Shown here: piece by piece, positions 43,541 to 52,694 of the stretch
How the letters are laid out: every line of letters begins with the position of its first letter
Numbering within the stretch: the stretch's first letter is position 1
Origin: JAILZP01 sp037444185
Lineage (GTDB): Bacteria; Bacillota; Desulfotomaculia; Desulfotomaculales; Desulfocucumaceae
Direction: 5' to 3'
DNA: 64,000 nt
Assembly: GCA_037444185.1 (NCBI GenBank)
Contig: JBBIMW010000001.1
Location: 92,378 to 156,377, forward strand
Made by a program: the position numbers and the translations under genes
Notes under the pieces: model-generated
Told to the model about the DNA's origin: nothing
The model's database searches: none
The model's input: only the letters and a program-made list of their open reading frames with translations

Positions 43541-45418
43541 GTGGATCACACCGGCAGTATTTTATTCAACATACTCAACAATCTTGAAATCCCCTGCCTG
43601 TTGTTTAGCTATCCGGATCTCCGCTGTGTGGCGTCAAACGGTGCAGCCAGCACCGAATTTGCTTCCCTGATGCTTAATTATGAGGATAACGGGGGCGGCG
43701 GGATCGTGGGAAAAACCATCGGTGAGATCTTTTCGCCTTCCGAGACGGCCTCAACTATCAGGGGTGTTTTGAGCAGGGCCGGCGCCGGGAGAAAGAAACT
43801 GAAACTGGATGATGTGTTATTAATGGATTCCCACGGAGGAGCGAAGCTTTTCAATATGACATTCATCCCTCTGGAAGACGGGGGTGATGCGGTCAAATAC
43901 TTGATACTAACGGCAAATGACCTTTCTTTCCGGTCAAAGATAGCTGAACAGGATAAAATTATTTTAAAAGCAAAAGAAGCGCTGAAACAAAAAAACCACC
44001 TGCTTTCGATATTGCACATGCTGCCCTACGGACTTATCTACATAACCAATGACAATATTGTGCATTTTGTAAATGAAAGCTTTTTGTGGCTGACCAGTTA
44101 CGAAAAGGATGAAATTGTGGGTTTGCACAGGGACCAGGCCGAGAAGACTCTTTTCAGGCGTGACGCCGGATGGGGCAAGACGGCGCCGGGAGGCGGAGGA
44201 TGCGGCAGGAGCCGGGAAGACAGCATCTGCCTGGTGACAAAGTATAACGATGTTAAGCCTGTGGAAGTCAGAGCGATACCCCTGGTCAAAGCCGGCAAGG
44301 TCGAGGGCACGGTGATGGCGGTCAGGGAGAAAACGGCCGAACTGGAACTTGACTTGACGAAGAGCATATTGAAAACCATACTGGACAGTGTGCTGTCGGT
44401 GGTGTTAATCACCGACAGTGACGGCATTGTTTTGGCGTGCAGCAAGTCCTGCCTTGAAATACTGGGGTTGGAAGAGGGTGAGCTGACGGGCCGGTCACTG
44501 AAATGTATCCATGGCCTGCTGGAAATGCAGAGCAGTGATATTTTATACCGGACGGTCAGGGACAAAAATTACGTTCACAAAACCCACGCCACCATCACCA
44601 CCCGGTCGGGGATTAAAAAGACTTTACTGCTCAACAACACCCCCCTTTTCAACAAGGACGGGGAGTTTTCAGGACAGGTGCTGGTGGGCTCGGATATTAC
44701 CACCTTCATGGAAAGGCAGGAAAGGCTCATGGAGAATGAGAGGCACGCCGTGATCGGCCAGCTGACCACGGGCATAGCCCACGAGATAAAAAACCCCCTC
44801 ACTGTAATATCGGGATTTGCCGAGGTGACTAAAAGCAAAATTTTGAAAATCAGCGGAAACGACAGCCTGAAGGAGTCCATGATATATTACCAGCAGGAAA
44901 TAATAGACAACAGCCATTATATGAATAGGCTCATCGTCGACCTCCTGCAGCTGGCCAGGCCGAAGAAGGCGGAGATTGCAAAAATAAACCTGTGCGGGAC
45001 ACTGGATAAAATATGCAGCACCATCGCCCCATACGCTCTGCAAAAGAACGTAACACTGGTCAAAAACCTTGGGGACGCGGACCTGGAAATGGCTTTGGAC
45101 CCGGTGCAGCTGGGCCAGATTCTTCTGAATCTGTGCAACAACGCCATTCAGTCCATGAAGGAGGGGGGGACTCTGGCCATAAGCACTGAGTGTAGCGGAG
45201 GGCATTTAATCATTCAGATCTCCGACACCGGGTGCGGAATTGCCCCCGAGGACATGGGCAGGCTGGGAACGCCCTTTTTTACCACCAAGACCGAGGGAAC
45301 AGGTTTGGGGTTGAGCATAACATACAGTATTATCAAGGATTACGGGGGGAAGATGGAGGTGGAGAGCGAGGTGGGAAGGGGGACCACTTTCAGGGTATAT
45401 CTTCCCTTTGGGACTTAA
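43541..45418 (+). CDS. PAS-domain sensor histidine kinase
   Basis: The 625-residue cytoplasmic kinase has no clear membrane span. PAS-like domains lie at about 10-130, 150-265 and 275-390. They are followed by HisKA with the phospho-accepting His near 414 (GIAHEIKNPLTVISGF) and a HATPase with NLCNNAIQSM, DTGCGI, FFTTK and GTGLGLS motifs. I prefer the GTG at 43541, which has GAGGT eight bases upstream, over the GTG at 43526. No response regulator is adjacent. The layout resembles KinA/KinE-type sporulation kinases, and the next gene, ylbJ, is sporulation-related, so a Spo0 phosphorelay role is plausible. Confidence 0.88.
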   Translation: MDHTGSILFNILNNLEIPCLLFSYPDLRCVASNGAASTEFASLMLNYEDNGGGGIVGKTIGEIFSPSETASTIRGVLSRAGAGRKKLKLDDVLLMDSHGGAKLFNMTFIPLEDGGDAVKYLILTANDLSFRSKIAEQDKIILKAKEALKQKNHLLSILHMLPYGLIYITNDNIVHFVNESFLWLTSYEKDEIVGLHRDQAEKTLFRRDAGWGKTAPGGGGCGRSREDSICLVTKYNDVKPVEVRAIPLVKAGKVEGTVMAVREKTAELELDLTKSILKTILDSVLSVVLITDSDGIVLACSKSCLEILGLEEGELTGRSLKCIHGLLEMQSSDILYRTVRDKNYVHKTHATITTRSGIKKTLLLNNTPLFNKDGEFSGQVLVGSDITTFMERQERLMENERHAVIGQLTTGIAHEIKNPLTVISGFAEVTKSKILKISGNDSLKESMIYYQQEIIDNSHYMNRLIVDLLQLARPKKAEIAKINLCGTLDKICSTIAPYALQKNVTLVKNLGDADLEMALDPVQLGQILLNLCNNAIQSMKEGGTLAISTECSGGHLIIQISDTGCGIAPEDMGRLGTPFFTTKTEGTGLGLSITYSIIKDYGGKMEVESEVGRGTTFRVYLPFGT

Positions 45419-45565
45419 GAGACGACTTAACCAGTCTGCCCATGAAATGGCTTATACTGAGCGGCTTATTCTGCCGGAATCCAGAATCCAGAATTCAGAA
45501 TGGGCAGGCCGATGTGAAAGTATTTTCATGATTCGTGGTGCCCCAGGCGGCGTGGTGGTTCGTGG

Positions 45566-45575
45566 NNNNNNNNNN
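45566..45575. other. Assembly gap (ten N)
   Basis: Ten unknown bases join two pieces of sequence. The left flank (45420-45565) carries a GGAATCCAG/AATCCAGAATTCAG repeat fragment; the right flank starts three bases before the ylbJ stop codon. A repeat probably broke the assembly here, so the true distance and order across the gap are uncertain. Confidence 0.97.
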
Positions 45576-45577
45576 AA

Positions 45578-46882
45578 TCACAGTATGATCTTGATTTTTT
45601 TCACGTTGATGCAAATGATGGAAAGTACCGTCAGCGAGGCCAGGGCCAACAGCAGTATCGCCCCTGAGAATTGCAGGCTGACCAGGAATGACGGTGTGTG
45701 ATTGAATTTTTCCAGGGTGGTCGCCGCCGGCACGGCCAAATCGCACGCCAGGGGCGCGGCGGGGCCCAGCAGTATGAAGGTGAAGGCCGCGGCCAGGGCG
45801 GCGTGGGCCACCCTGGCGCAGACAAAAGGAAACATCCTGATGTCGGTTTCACTGATCATACCGGCCACTTGGGCCAGCACCGAAAGTCCGCTCCAGGCCA
45901 GAATCATCCCCACCGCCGCCACTTTCTGAATAATAGGGGCCGAAGACTCGCTGGCCAGCTTGGCGCCGATGGTGATCTCAAAAAAGCCTGCGGCCAGGGC
46001 GGGCATTATTTCAGGCGCAAAACCCAGCGGCAGGAGAAGGGTTCCCAGCAGTCCGGCCAGACCGTCGATGAGCCCGGTCTCCGACAAGATCCTGATGATT
46101 ACGGCAAACAGTATTATAAACCCGCCGATGTTGAGAAGATTGCCGACTGCGTTGCGGACGGCGTCACCGGCTATTTTGCCGGGGTGGCGCGTCTCCTGCC
46201 GCCAGGCCCGGGACAGCTCGCCGAAGGCCCGGGCCGGCAGGCTTCCGTATGGACGGCCCCTGAGGGGCAGTTGCTCACGGTCCCTTCCCCCGTAAAAACG
46301 CATCACTATCCCCAGGGCAAGATTGGCCAGATAGTGGGACGCGGCGATCACCACCGCCAGTTCGGGACGCCCGAACATGCCCGCCGACACCGCCACAATC
46401 ATAAATAACGGACTGGAATTACTGGTAAAGCACATCAGCCTTTCTGCCTCCACCCGGGTGCAGAGCCCCTGGGAGCGGAGGCGGGCCGTGACCATGGCCG
46501 CCACGGGGTAGCCGCTGGTGTAGCCGACGCACAGCACAAAGGAGCCGCAACCCGGCACATTGAACAGCGGGCGCATTACGGGCTCCAGCAGCACCCCCAT
46601 AAAGCCCACCAGGCCGAAACTGATCAATATTTCCGATGCTATAAAAAAAGGAAGCAGAGAGGGGAATACTATGTTCCACCAGACCTTAAGGCCGGTGGTG
46701 GCTCCTTCAAAGGCCAGGCCGGGGTGGGTGATCATGGCGATGACAAAGGCCAGGGCGCAGGCGGACCAGAAAATCCCGGCGGCCCGCCTTGCTCCGTCGC
46801 CGCCCAGAAACCGCCCCAGCCGCGGTAAAAGGCAAGAGGCCGCCAATAGCGAAAGGATTGCAGCTACGGTGGACATGGTCAT
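45578..46882 (-). CDS. ylbJ: Sporulation integral membrane protein YlbJ
   Basis: The 434-residue protein has about eight spans with nucleoside-transporter gate-like segments (FPSLLPFFIASEIL near residue 75, GYTSGYPVAA near 120). YlbJ is required for spore cortex formation in Bacillus and belongs to the SpoVV/nucleoside-gate family linked to dipicolinic acid movement. The C-terminal 40 residues after the last conserved block end only three bases from the assembly gap, so the extreme C-terminus should be treated with care. Confidence 0.88.
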   Translation of the reverse strand: MTMSTVAAILSLLAASCLLPRLGRFLGGDGARRAAGIFWSACALAFVIAMITHPGLAFEGATTGLKVWWNIVFPSLLPFFIASEILISFGLVGFMGVLLEPVMRPLFNVPGCGSFVLCVGYTSGYPVAAMVTARLRSQGLCTRVEAERLMCFTSNSSPLFMIVAVSAGMFGRPELAVVIAASHYLANLALGIVMRFYGGRDREQLPLRGRPYGSLPARAFGELSRAWRQETRHPGKIAGDAVRNAVGNLLNIGGFIILFAVIIRILSETGLIDGLAGLLGTLLLPLGFAPEIMPALAAGFFEITIGAKLASESSAPIIQKVAAVGMILAWSGLSVLAQVAGMISETDIRMFPFVCARVAHAALAAAFTFILLGPAAPLACDLAVPAATTLEKFNHTPSFLVSLQFSGAILLLALASLTVLSIICINVKKIKIIL

Positions 46883-47071
46883 GCTTCAATAGTCCTTTGC
46901 ATTGTTTTCTGCGGTGAGAGTGTTATAAGATTTATACTGGCCTGAACACCTGTTTATACCGCCGGGTTTGGGGAACGGCGGTTCAAGCTGTTCGGCCCGG
47001 GCGAGAAATAGTCGGAACGATGAAAATCCTTGACAAAAGGAACTCCACTTTAATATAATTCATTTTGTGAT

Positions 47072-47599
47072 ATGGAGAGTGGGTCTGTGTTCCAGCTGGA
47101 TGTGTCAAGAATAAAAAATATTCCCGGTGAAGCCAGGCGCCTGGTGGGGGAGGCCCGGATGGACCCGGTGGGAGGCGCGGCGGGGCAGCTTTTTTTCGAC
47201 TCGCCATTGAAGCTGGATCTGTTGATATACAATGAGGACGGATTATTGAAATTGTCTGGGTTCCTGGAGGGGGAGGTCAAAACCGCCTGCGGGCGGTGCC
47301 TGGAAATGGTCAGCCTGCCTGTGCGGGCCCAGTTGCACGAGACTTACTACAACGAGTCCCAGCCGGGCCTGAATCCCGGAGAAGACTGGATACCCTTCCG
47401 GGGAGACAGACTGGACATCACCCCTGAAGTGATTAAGTCCACACTGCACTCCCTGCCCATGAAAATACTGTGCGGTGATAACTGCCGGGGGCTGTGTCCC
47501 GGTTGCGGCGCCAATCTGAATATATCGGAATGCGTGTGTTCCCGGGAGGATGTGGACCCGAGGCTGGAGGCACTGAAAAAACTGTTTGGAAAACAATGA
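47072..47599 (+). CDS. yceD: YceD family (DUF177) protein
   Basis: The 175-residue protein carries the paired CGRC (near 75) and CRGLCPGCGANLN (near 140-152) motifs. YceD is almost always encoded directly before rpmF, as here (44 bases upstream), and affects 23S rRNA maturation or stability in bacteria and chloroplasts. The ATG at 47072 has no strong ribosome-binding site, and a GTG four codons later (before FQLDVSRIKN) is possible. Confidence 0.9.
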   Translation: MESGSVFQLDVSRIKNIPGEARRLVGEARMDPVGGAAGQLFFDSPLKLDLLIYNEDGLLKLSGFLEGEVKTACGRCLEMVSLPVRAQLHETYYNESQPGLNPGEDWIPFRGDRLDITPEVIKSTLHSLPMKILCGDNCRGLCPGCGANLNISECVCSREDVDPRLEALKKLFGKQ

Positions 47600-47643
47600 G
47601 AAGAAAAGGTGAGAATAATCCCGGAATGAAGGGGGTGCGATAA

Positions 47644-47832
47644 ATGGGAGTGCCCAAGAGAAGGGCGTCAAAGCAGAGGGGCCGGCAACGCAGGGCTGCG
47701 AACCTGAACCTGGAGGCCCCGAACCTGGTAAAATGCCCGCAGTGCCGTGAACTGGCCCTTTCCCACACGGTGTGCGCGTGGTGCGGTTATTACGGCAACA
47801 AGGAAGTCATACGGGTTAAAGCCAAGCCTTGA
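47644..47832 (+). CDS. rpmF: Ribosomal protein bL32
   Basis: The 62-residue protein opens MGVPKRRASKQRGRQRRA, the invariant bL32 start, with four zinc cysteines (CPQC and CAWC). A GGGGGTG site precedes the ATG. This is the zinc-binding (C+) form. The yceD-rpmF-fapR/plsX order is conserved in Firmicutes and links ribosome and membrane synthesis. Confidence 0.97.
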   Translation: MGVPKRRASKQRGRQRRAANLNLEAPNLVKCPQCRELALSHTVCAWCGYYGNKEVIRVKAKP

Positions 47833-47872
47833 TAGGCTGTGCTCATTCATACGACATCAAATACCTCAAAGG

Positions 47873-47926
47873 AATGCATTAAATTCTGACTACTGGATTC
47901 CAGCCGCCCGCCAGGGCGGCTTTTTT
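47873..47926 (+). repeat. Dispersed repeat carrying the rpmF terminator
   Basis: AATGCATTAAATTCTG, then GGATTCCA and a perfect hairpin GCCGCCC-GCCA-GGGCGGC followed by TTTTTT (47903-47926). It matches the second half of 1349-1506. Here the hairpin is well placed to end the yceD-rpmF transcript. Confidence 0.75.
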
Positions 47927-48022
47927 ACGCTGCGGCATTCAAGGAACCCGGCAAGAAAACAGGACTGGAATCAAATGGATGTTTGCGGCATACCATAAAG
48001 TGCAATAATGATTTTATTACTG

Positions 48023-48072
48023 TTGCTTTTTTTTTCCATGTATTTTATAATGTTTTTAGTACCTGGTACTAA
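48023..48072 (+). promoter_or_regulatory. Promoter and FapR operator
   Basis: TTGCTT (48023) and TATAAT (48046-48051) are 17 bases apart. Right after it, TTAGTACCTGGTACTAA (48056-48072) is a 17-base palindrome matching the Bacillus FapR box. FapR should repress its own operon until malonyl-CoA (or malonyl-ACP) releases it. Confidence 0.9.
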
Positions 48073-48096
48073 AAAGCCGTTTTTGGGTGATAAATA

Positions 48097-48675
48097 ATGC
48101 CCAGGGGCAACATGCAAAAATCTTCCAGACAGCAGCTGATGGAGAGGTACATAAAAAGCAACCCTTTTCTGACCGACGATGATTTGGCTGAGATTCTCAG
48201 TGTCAGCATACAGACTATACGCCTGGACAGAGCTGAAATGAATATTCCGGAAATGAGGTCCCGTGTTAAGACAATGGCCAGCGGAATATACGGCAAAATA
48301 CGCTCCATGGAGGCGGACGAGCTTATGGGTGAGCTGGTGGATCTGGAGGTGGGCCGGTCGGGGGTTTCGGTGCTGACCATAACCGACCGGATGACTTTGA
48401 AGAAGACCAGGGTGGCCAGGGGATACTATATTTTTGCCCAGTCCAATTCCCTGGCGGTGGCCTTGGTGGATGCCGAGGTGGCCCTCACGGGCACATGCAA
48501 GCTAAGTTACAAGAGGCCGGTGTACAGCGGGGAAAAAGTGGTGGCCAGGGCGCATATAAGCCGGAAGAGCAGGAACAGGTACATGGTGAGGGTGAACTCC
48601 ACGGTCAAGGACGAGTTGGTTTTTAGTGGAAGGTTTTTGGTATTTGCCATATCCGAGGAGGTCTGGCGCCGTTGA
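48097..48675 (+). CDS. fapR: Fatty acid and phospholipid regulator FapR
   Basis: The 192 residues include an N-terminal DeoR-like HTH (LTDDDLAEILSVSIQTIRLD) and a C-terminal hotdog domain (about 75-190) that binds malonyl-CoA. An operator of the known FapR type lies upstream. It overlaps plsX by four bases, the usual fapR-plsX arrangement. Confidence 0.95.
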   Translation: MPRGNMQKSSRQQLMERYIKSNPFLTDDDLAEILSVSIQTIRLDRAEMNIPEMRSRVKTMASGIYGKIRSMEADELMGELVDLEVGRSGVSVLTITDRMTLKKTRVARGYYIFAQSNSLAVALVDAEVALTGTCKLSYKRPVYSGEKVVARAHISRKSRNRYMVRVNSTVKDELVFSGRFLVFAISEEVWRR

Positions 48676-49682
48676 AAATTGCGGTGGACGCCATGGGGGG
48701 CGATTACGCTCCCCGCGAAGCGGTGATGGGTGCCCTGGAGGCCGGCAGGGAAGGTATAGATATTATCCTGGTGGGTGACAGGGAGAAGATCTGTGGTTGT
48801 CTGGGCAGGGAAAACACCGGCCGCGTGGAGATATTGCATGCGGCGGAGACCATAGACATGGGGGAGCAGCCGGCGGTGGCCGTCCGGCGTAAAAAGGATT
48901 CTTCCATAGTCAGGGCCATCGGGCTGGTCAGGGAGGGGGCCGCCAGCGCCTTTGTGTCCGCCGGCAGCACCGGGGCCGTGATGGCCGCCAGCCTTCTGGG
49001 ACTGGGCAGGATCAGGGGGATTGACAGGCCGGCCATAGCCAGCGTGCTCCCCAGCCAAAGGGGAGGCACCGTGTTTTTGGATGTGGGCGCCAATATGGAC
49101 TGCAAGCCGAAAAACCTGCTCCAGTTCGGGATCATGGGCCACCTTTACGCCGAAAAGATACTGGGTATTGAAAACCCGCGGGTGGGTCTTCTCAGCGTGG
49201 GGGAGGAGGAGACCAAGGGCAACGAACTCACCCTCGGGGCTTTTCCTTTGCTCAAACAGGCTCCAATTAATTTTATAGGCAATGTGGAAGGCCGGGATTT
49301 GTTCAGCGGCTCGGTGAATGTGGTGGTGTGCGACGGTTTTGTGGGCAATGTGGCCCTGAAGGCGGGGGAAGGGCTGGCCATGGCCCTGCTGCGCATGATG
49401 AAGGAGGAACTGGCCCGCAACTGGCTGTCAAAAATGGGAACCGCCCTGACCCTGCCCGCCCTGAAGGAGATCAGAAGAAGGGTCGACTATGCCGAATACG
49501 GCGGGGCCCCCCTGCTGGGAGTGAATGGAGTGGTGATAGTCTGCCACGGCAGCTCCACGGCCCCGGCCATAAAGAACGCCATCAGGGTGGCCGCCGAGGC
49601 CGTTTCCTGCGGTTTGGTGCCCGCCATAGGGGATAGTGTGGAGAGCAGATTGTTTAAAAAGGTGGAATGCAATGATGCCTGA
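48672..49682 (+). CDS. plsX: Phosphate acyltransferase PlsX
   Basis: PlsX converts acyl-ACP to acyl-phosphate, the first donor of phospholipid synthesis. The 336 residues show MKIAVDAMGGDYAP, SAGSTGAVMA and GNVEGRD, and normal length. The start is TTG overlapping the fapR stop. The 3' end overlaps the fabH start by 11 bases. Confidence 0.96.
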   Translation: MKIAVDAMGGDYAPREAVMGALEAGREGIDIILVGDREKICGCLGRENTGRVEILHAAETIDMGEQPAVAVRRKKDSSIVRAIGLVREGAASAFVSAGSTGAVMAASLLGLGRIRGIDRPAIASVLPSQRGGTVFLDVGANMDCKPKNLLQFGIMGHLYAEKILGIENPRVGLLSVGEEETKGNELTLGAFPLLKQAPINFIGNVEGRDLFSGSVNVVVCDGFVGNVALKAGEGLAMALLRMMKEELARNWLSKMGTALTLPALKEIRRRVDYAEYGGAPLLGVNGVVIVCHGSSTAPAIKNAIRVAAEAVSCGLVPAIGDSVESRLFKKVECNDA

Positions 49683-50694
49683 GACCGGAGACCGGGCGGG
49701 GATAGTGGGGATCGGCACATATGTTCCCGAGAGGATATTGGCCAACAGGGAACTGGAAAGCATGGTGAATACCTCGGACCAGTGGATAGTGGAGAGGAGC
49801 GGCATCAGGGAAAGAAGGATAGCGGATCCGGGGCAGGCGACATCGGACCTGGCCCTGGAAGCGGCGAAAAAAGCACTGGAGGACGCGGGCGCCATCCCTG
49901 AAGAAATAGATTTGATTATTGTGGCCACCAACACCCCGGACACACTGTTTCCGGCGGTGGGCTGCGCCGTCCAGGACCGGCTGGGGGCGGCCCGGGCCGG
50001 GGCCTTCGACCTGCTGGCCGGCTGCACGGGCTTTATATACGCCATTTCGGTGGCCGCCCAGTTCATAAACTCGGGAATGTACGGCAAGGTCCTGGTAATC
50101 GGTGCCGAAACCCTTTCCAGGATAGTGGATTGGGGGGACAGGAACACCTGTGTGCTTTTCGGGGACGGAGCGGGGGCCGTGGTGGTGGGGCGGGTGCCCC
50201 GGGGCTACGGAATATTGCACACTAAATTGGGGGCGGACGGGACCGGAGGACCCTTTCTGTGCGTGCCGGCAGGCGGGTCAAGGCTTCCGGCCAGCAGGGA
50301 AACGGTGGACAAAAGGCTGCACTTTGTGCGCATGAACGGGCGCGAGGTGTTCAAGTTCGCCGTCAGGACCTGTGGCGACGGGTCCCTGGAAGCATTGGAG
50401 GAGGCCGGTCTTTCGGTGGAGGATGTGGATTTCCTGATTCCCCACCAGGCCAATATAAGAATTATAGAAGCGGCTGCAAGAAGGCTGGATCTGCCCATGG
50501 ACAGGGTTCTGGTCAATGTGGACCGCTACGGCAACACCTCCACCGCGTCAATACCCCTGGCCCTGCAGGAGGCGCTGATTCAGGGAAGGATTGATGACGG
50601 GGACAATATCGTTATGACCGGCTTCGGGGCGGGGCTGACCTGGGCCGTGGCCGTAATGAGGTGGTATGACTACCGGAAGGAGACTGGCGGCTGA
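49672..50694 (+). CDS. fabH: 3-oxoacyl-ACP synthase III (FabH)
   Basis: FabH joins acyl-CoA and malonyl-ACP to start chain synthesis. Catalytic Cys118 lies in LLAGCTGFIYA, His in PHQANIRI and Asn in YGNTSTAS; the total is 340 residues. I choose the ATG-ATG at 49672, behind AGGTGGAATGCA; the longer frame from 49636 lies inside plsX. Confidence 0.96.
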   Translation: MMPETGDRAGIVGIGTYVPERILANRELESMVNTSDQWIVERSGIRERRIADPGQATSDLALEAAKKALEDAGAIPEEIDLIIVATNTPDTLFPAVGCAVQDRLGAARAGAFDLLAGCTGFIYAISVAAQFINSGMYGKVLVIGAETLSRIVDWGDRNTCVLFGDGAGAVVVGRVPRGYGILHTKLGADGTGGPFLCVPAGGSRLPASRETVDKRLHFVRMNGREVFKFAVRTCGDGSLEALEEAGLSVEDVDFLIPHQANIRIIEAAARRLDLPMDRVLVNVDRYGNTSTASIPLALQEALIQGRIDDGDNIVMTGFGAGLTWAVAVMRWYDYRKETGG

Positions 50695-50696
50695 AT

Positions 50697-51713
50697 TTGT
50701 CTTGTCAGAACCTCAGGACCCGGAACCTTTCATCTTTCACCAGGGAGAGGGGGAACATCGTTATTATTCATACAGTTTTATGCGATCTTTTGAAAATCAA
50801 ATACCCCATACTGCAGGGGGGAATGGCCTGGGTTTCCACAGCGGAGCTGGCGGCCGCAGTGAGCGAGGCCGGCGGCCTGGGGATCATCGGCTCGGGCCAG
50901 GCACCCGGACAATGGGTGAGGGAACAGGTGAGAAAGGCAAAGGAACTTACGGGCAAGCCCTTCGGGGTTAATGTGATGCTGCTGTCCCCCTTTGTGGACG
51001 AGGTGATGGAGGTGATCCGGGAGGAGAAGGTGGCGGTGGTTACCACCGGTGCCGGCAATCCGGGCAAATACGTGCCTTCCCTGCAGGAGGCGGGCATCCG
51101 GGTGATCCCGGTGGTGGCGTCGGTGGCCCTGGCCAAAAGACTGGCGCGATCCGGGGTGGACGCCCTGATTGCCGAGGGCATGGAAAGCGGCGGGCATATA
51201 GGGGAGTTGACCACCATGGCCTTGGTTCCCCAGATTGCCGACGCCGTGAATTTACCGGTCATTGCCGCCGGAGGCGTGTACGACGGCAGGGGCCTGGCCG
51301 CCGCTTTGGCCCTGGGGGCCGTGGGAGTGCAGATGGGCACCCGGTTTATGTGCGCCAGGGAGTGTACTATAAATGATCGGGTCAAGGAAATGGTGATCAA
51401 ATCCAGGGACCGGAGCACCGTGGTCACCGGCAGGAGCACCGGGCATCCGGTAAGGGTTCTGGAGAACAAGCTGGCCAGGAAGTTTATGGAAATGGAAGCC
51501 AGGTGCCTGCCCCCGGAGGAAATAATGAAAATTGGGGTGGGCAGTCTTAAGGCGGCTATGGTGGACGGTGACGTGGAAATGGGGTCGGTCATGGCCGGAC
51601 AGGTTTCCGCCCTGGTGGACAAGGTCCAGCCGGCGGCGGAGATTATCGGGGAGGTAATGGCCGGGGCACATGAAGTGATAATGGGGATGGGAAGGATGGC
51701 GGGTGCCCGTTGA
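50697..51713 (+). CDS. fabK: Enoyl-ACP reductase II (FabK)
   Basis: FabK is the flavin-dependent enoyl-ACP reductase that replaces FabI in many anaerobic Firmicutes. The family opening LLKIKYPILQGGMAW and the motifs NVMLLSPFVDE, AEGMESGGHIGELTT and GVQMGTRFM are seen. The start is unclear. The only standard upstream start is the TTG at 50697, which adds 26 unusual residues; a purine-rich AGGGAGAGGGGG at about 50740-50751 points to initiation near 50755, where only ATC/ATT codons lie in frame. Confidence 0.93.
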   Translation: MSCQNLRTRNLSSFTRERGNIVIIHTVLCDLLKIKYPILQGGMAWVSTAELAAAVSEAGGLGIIGSGQAPGQWVREQVRKAKELTGKPFGVNVMLLSPFVDEVMEVIREEKVAVVTTGAGNPGKYVPSLQEAGIRVIPVVASVALAKRLARSGVDALIAEGMESGGHIGELTTMALVPQIADAVNLPVIAAGGVYDGRGLAAALALGAVGVQMGTRFMCARECTINDRVKEMVIKSRDRSTVVTGRSTGHPVRVLENKLARKFMEMEARCLPPEEIMKIGVGSLKAAMVDGDVEMGSVMAGQVSALVDKVQPAAEIIGEVMAGAHEVIMGMGRMAGAR

Positions 51714-51714
51714 C

Positions 51715-52661
51715 ATGAAAAAAAAGGCTTTTGTTTTTCCCGGCCAGGGCTCCCAGCGGGTGGGCATGGGCCGGGACATATACCGGAACCGTTCCGCCGC
51801 CAGGGACGTGTTTGACAGGGCCGGAAGGGCCCTGGGCATGGTTGTGGCTTCCCTCTGCTTTGAGGGGCCCGGGGAGGATTTAAAGGAAACCGCCAACGCC
51901 CAGCCGGCTATATTGACGGTAAGTTTGGCCTTCCTGGCCCTGTTGGGGGAGAGAGGGGGCTCAAGCCGGATATGGTGGCCGGGCACAGCCTGGGGGAGTA
52001 TACCGCCCTGGTGGCCGCCGGGTCTTTGGACTTCGAGGATGCCGTAAGGCTGGTCAGGCTCAGGGGGCGGTTTATGCAGGAGGCGGTGCCCTCCGGGGGG
52101 GGGGGAATGGTGGCCGTCATGGGGCTGGAGGCTGAAGCCGTAAAGGATGTCTGCACAGAGGCGGCCCGGCCCCCGGGGGTGGTGGAGGCGGTGAATCTGA
52201 ACTGCCCCGGACAGGTGGTGATCGCCGGAGACAGCAGCTCCCTGGAGAGGGCGGTGGCGCTGCTTAAAGAGAAAGGGGCCCGCAGGTGCATGCCTCTCCC
52301 GGTAAGCGCTCCGTTTCACTCGTCCCTGATGAGGCCGGCCGGGGACAGGCTGGCGGGCCACTTGGCTTCTGTGGAGGTGAAAGACCCGGTGATGCCGGTG
52401 CTGTCCAATGTTACGGCGGGCTATCACGGTACGGGCCGGGAAATAAAGGATCTGCTGATCAGGCAGGTGTACAGTACTGTCCGCTGGGAGGAATGTGTCC
52501 GCAGGATGGTGGAGGATGGAGTGCGGCTGTTTATCGAGGTGGGACCCGGCAGGGTGTTGGCCGGCCTGATCAAAAAAATAGACGGGAATGTGGATGTGCT
52601 CAATGTGGAGGATGAGGAGTCCCTGGAAAAAGTTTTGCCGGAATTCCGGGGGAAGATGTAA
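51715..52661 (+). CDS. fabD: Malonyl-CoA-ACP transacylase (FabD), interrupted by a frameshift
   Basis: The N-terminal part (MKKKAFVFPGQGSQRVGMGR) is read in one frame to about 51955. The rest (MVAGHSLGEYTALVAAGSLD with the catalytic Ser in GHSLG, then SAPFHSSLM with the His) is read in another. The break lies in or next to a run of five G at 51955-51959; adding one G would join the two parts as ERGGLKPDMVAGHS. Because fabD is essential and has no second copy in view, a missed base in the assembly is more likely than true loss. Otherwise length and motifs are normal. Confidence 0.85.
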
Positions 52662-52694
52662 AACCCATTGCTACTTACGGGAGGCTTCGCTAAA

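Noticed and set aside
51252..52427. A 391-codon minus-strand open frame
   Set aside because: Antisense to fabK and fabD; low-complexity product, no ribosome-binding site of note.
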